Source: Gammaproteobacteria bacterium (GTDB lineage Bacteria; Pseudomonadota; Gammaproteobacteria; Pseudomonadales; Pseudohongiellaceae). Taken from it: a stretch of DNA of 6,128 bases. Under the pieces are notes generated by a model. The model saw only the letters and a program-made list of their open reading frames with translations, searched no databases and was not told the DNA's origin. A program made the translations under genes and the position numbers. The stretch spans positions 8,252-14,379 of the forward strand of contig JAESUV010000221.1 of assembly GCA_016762975.1 (NCBI GenBank). Direction: 5' to 3'. Shown here piece after piece: positions 4,923 through 6,128 of this stretch; the stretch's first letter is position 1, and each line of letters opens with the position of its first letter.

Positions 4923-5591
4923 CTAGTTTGGCGCGTTCGAATTTCGAATCTGTTGGCGGATCAGTTCATTTTCTAAATCGTTAAATTGCCGCTCGCTCTC
5001 CTTTAGGCTTCTTATCTGTTGATTCTGTAGCGCGTTCTGTAGGCGCTGCCGTTCACCATTCTCAAGCGCATTGAATCGGTTATTCGATATCTGGCGATTT
5101 ATTGCAGCCGTGCTCGCTCCACTAGCGGCGCGTCCGCCTCGTAGCCGATTGAAGGCATTAAGTACAAATTGGGTTCTGCTGCGCAAGGAGTTCTCGCCGC
5201 AGGTAAATTCGATAGAGACTAATCGTTTTAACATCTCTTCATTATGCTCGGTGGTGGAATTCGAGCTTGATGCCATGCTCTGATCGACGTACTCATCCCT
5301 CCAATTCTTTAGTGTGCGGCACTGTTGAAGATAGTTCGTCATCAACTTGCCATCTATAGCGTTGAGGAAATCATCGCAGGCTGCCGCAGAATCCTCGTCG
5401 GAATCCAAGGCGGCGAGACAGTCTCTCGCCTTCATGTCCAGGTTGATTAGGGCCTCGCTGCTGGAGTCGATACTTTTCTGGAAGTCATTCTCTTGTGCGG
5501 AGGATAACGGGAAGAGCGACGCATAAAACAATGCTAACGCGAGCAAAGGTGTTCGCGTTAGCAACAAATTTCTTGTCAGCTTAGCTCTCAT
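4923..5591 (-). CDS. Secreted four-cysteine, coiled-coil protein of unknown function
   Basis: I do not recognise this family. The protein has 222 residues. It has a signal peptide with basic residues (R2, K4, R7, R13), a hydrophobic core (16-29) and probable cleavage after S-S-A at 30-32. The mature protein has exactly four cysteines (C58, C72, C91, C131), enough for two disulfides. A Ser/Thr/Asn-rich linker lies around 105-117. From about 165 to the end it is rich in Q, N, R, E and L, with heptad-like spacing (L-E-N, L-Q-N-A-L, L-E-N-E-L-I) that predicts a coiled coil. The start codon lies inside the last codons of the YkgJ-family gene (11-nt overlap) and no good ribosome binding site is visible, so translation is probably coupled to it. 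A strong inverted repeat occupies codons 10-20. It converges with the propeller gene, with only 29 bp between. Confidence 0.75.
   Translation of the reverse strand: MRAKLTRNLLLTRTPLLALALFYASLFPLSSAQENDFQKSIDSSSEALINLDMKARDCLAALDSDEDSAAACDDFLNAIDGKLMTNYLQQCRTLKNWRDEYVDQSMASSSNSTTEHNEEMLKRLVSIEFTCGENSLRSRTQFVLNAFNRLRGGRAASGASTAAINRQISNNRFNALENGERQRLQNALQNQQIRSLKESERQFNDLENELIRQQIRNSNAPN
5532..5563 (-). repeat. Perfect 11-bp inverted repeat inside the signal-peptide codons, followed by T-rich sequence
   Basis: TGCTAACGCGA (5532-5542) and TCGCGTTAGCA (5553-5563) are exact reverse complements with a 10-nt loop. In the - strand transcript the hairpin begins about 28 nt after the start codon and is followed by TTGTTTTAT, resembling an intragenic terminator or attenuator. 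It would also occlude early elongation of the secreted protein. Confidence 0.75.
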
Positions 5592-6027
5592 AGATCTTGA
5601 AACGTTTATCCCATTTCTTAAACCGTTTGCGGCAGTACTTTTCTAGCTTCTTGTGTGTGGAGAAGAAAAATTCGCTAGCTTCCTTGATGGACTCATCGAA
5701 CTCACAGAAATCGTTGTCGTATTCGCGACACACCCAGGGGCGCGTTTCGTAGATGCCACAAACACCATGCGGCAGTAGGTGGCTACAGTTTGTCTCTATA
5801 TGTAGAAACCAACCATCGGCATCTTTGAAAATATTGATACCTTCGTGGGATATCTGCCAGAGCAGGTGGTCAAAATCTTCCTTGGTTTTCGGAGTAGGGA
5901 TTTTCTGATTAATCGAGTTACAACAAATAGACTTAGTACACTTTGAGCATTTTTTATCGAGGGCTACCTCAGTTAGTTTGCCGTCTATTTCTACTTCAAC
6001 CACTTTTATCGAATTCTTAGCGCCCAT
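5581..6027 (-). CDS. YkgJ-family cysteine-cluster protein
   Basis: The protein has 148 residues and no signal peptide, so it is cytoplasmic. The family signature is C27-S-K-C30-x4-C35-C36, followed by C81, C90, C100 and C108 in N-C-S-H-L-L-P-H-G-V-C-G-I-Y-E-T-R-P-W-V-C-R. These eight cysteines are expected to bind zinc or an iron-sulfur cluster, as proposed for the YkgJ/UPF0153 group; the biochemical role is not established. The C terminus is a basic helical tail (C-R-K-R-F-K-K-W-D-K-R-F). The intervening K-T-K-E-D-F-D-H-L-L-W-Q-I-S-H-E and D-G-W-F-L-H-I-E segments match a common gammaproteobacterial form. The start has AGGG 7 nt upstream (6035-6038). It is the first gene of a two-gene unit whose second gene begins within its stop region (overlap 5581-5591). 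Confidence 0.9.
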   Translation of the reverse strand: MGAKNSIKVVEVEIDGKLTEVALDKKCSKCTKSICCNSINQKIPTPKTKEDFDHLLWQISHEGINIFKDADGWFLHIETNCSHLLPHGVCGIYETRPWVCREYDNDFCEFDESIKEASEFFFSTHKKLEKYCRKRFKKWDKRFKIYES

Positions 6028-6056
6028 ATTCCAACCCTGTAAAATTCCCGTACTTA

Positions 6057-6082
6057 CTCGACTGATGTCTCAGTTCGTCGAG
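6057..6082. promoter_or_regulatory. Strong dyad upstream of the YkgJ-family gene
   Basis: ACTGA (6061-6065) pairs with TCAGT (6070-6074) around a TGTC loop. The outer CTCG (6057-6060) pairs with CGAG (6079-6082) after a 4-nt bulge; alternatively CTCGAC (6057-6062) pairs with GTCGAG (6077-6082). It sits 30-55 bp upstream of the start codon, where an operator or a leader hairpin would be expected. No clear sigma70 promoter is visible nearby in the 101 bp available. Confidence 0.4.
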
Positions 6083-6128
6083 GGTCAATTCTAACACTGC
6101 TTTTGGTTGAATTAGTACGCTTCATTGC

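Noticed and set aside
4936..4948. TTCGAATTTCGAA near-palindrome at the 3' end of the secreted coiled-coil gene as a terminator for the propeller transcript
   Set aside because: The stem is short and AT-rich and no T run follows; it lies in coding sequence and is better explained by codon content.
5071..5283. A 70-codon open frame on the + strand opposite the secreted coiled-coil gene
   Set aside because: It is antisense to a gene with a clear signal peptide and shows no motif, promoter or ribosome binding site.
1..6128. Mobile element, phage, toxin-antitoxin or CRISPR defence system
   Set aside because: No transposase, integrase, terminal inverted repeats, spacer array or recognised defence domain is visible on either strand.

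Overview
The window looks like a piece of a moderate-GC chromosome from a Gram-negative bacterium, most likely a marine-type gammaproteobacterium. The evidence is several Sec signal peptides, a lipoprotein with an outer-membrane-type sorting context, a c-type cytochrome, a YkgJ-type cysteine-cluster protein and a DUF6152 protein. The taxonomic call is inference from protein style only. I see no tRNA, rRNA, CRISPR array, insertion sequence, integrase or phage gene.

Layout: (1) Bases 1-1427, + strand: a protein of the 'P-R-T-P-x-G-K-P-D-x-x-G-I-W' family of unknown function, which may continue upstream of the window, followed by a small secreted DUF6152 protein. A bidirectional Rho-independent terminator (1453-1482) closes this unit. 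(2) Bases 1644-3493, - strand: a three-gene operon, read in the order c-type cytochrome lipoprotein, HupE/UreJ-family membrane protein, single-pass 'transmembrane anchor' protein. (3) Divergent from it, 3712-4893, + strand: a secreted sialidase-like beta-propeller carrying a C-x-C-C cluster. The divergent intergenic region has a good extended -10 promoter for the propeller and a nested dyad. (4) Bases 4923-6027, - strand: a YkgJ-family cysteine-cluster protein overlapping by 11 nt a secreted, four-cysteine, coiled-coil protein of unknown function. An 11-bp perfect inverted repeat followed by a T-rich run lies in the latter's signal-peptide codons.

How the genes may work together: HupE/UreJ proteins are known or proposed metal (mostly nickel) permeases, and here one is in an operon with a heme c lipoprotein and an envelope anchor protein, facing a periplasmic propeller with clustered cysteines. 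I read 1644-4893 as a candidate envelope metal-handling and redox module; this is inference. The DUF6152 and HupE proteins are both predicted to begin, after signal peptide removal, with histidine, which would suit metal binding at the mature N terminus. The most unusual nucleotide-level signals are the terminator-like hairpin inside a signal-peptide coding region (5532-5563) and a degraded copy of the anchor gene's last codons, stop codon included, 80 bp beyond the gene's end (1564-1593).
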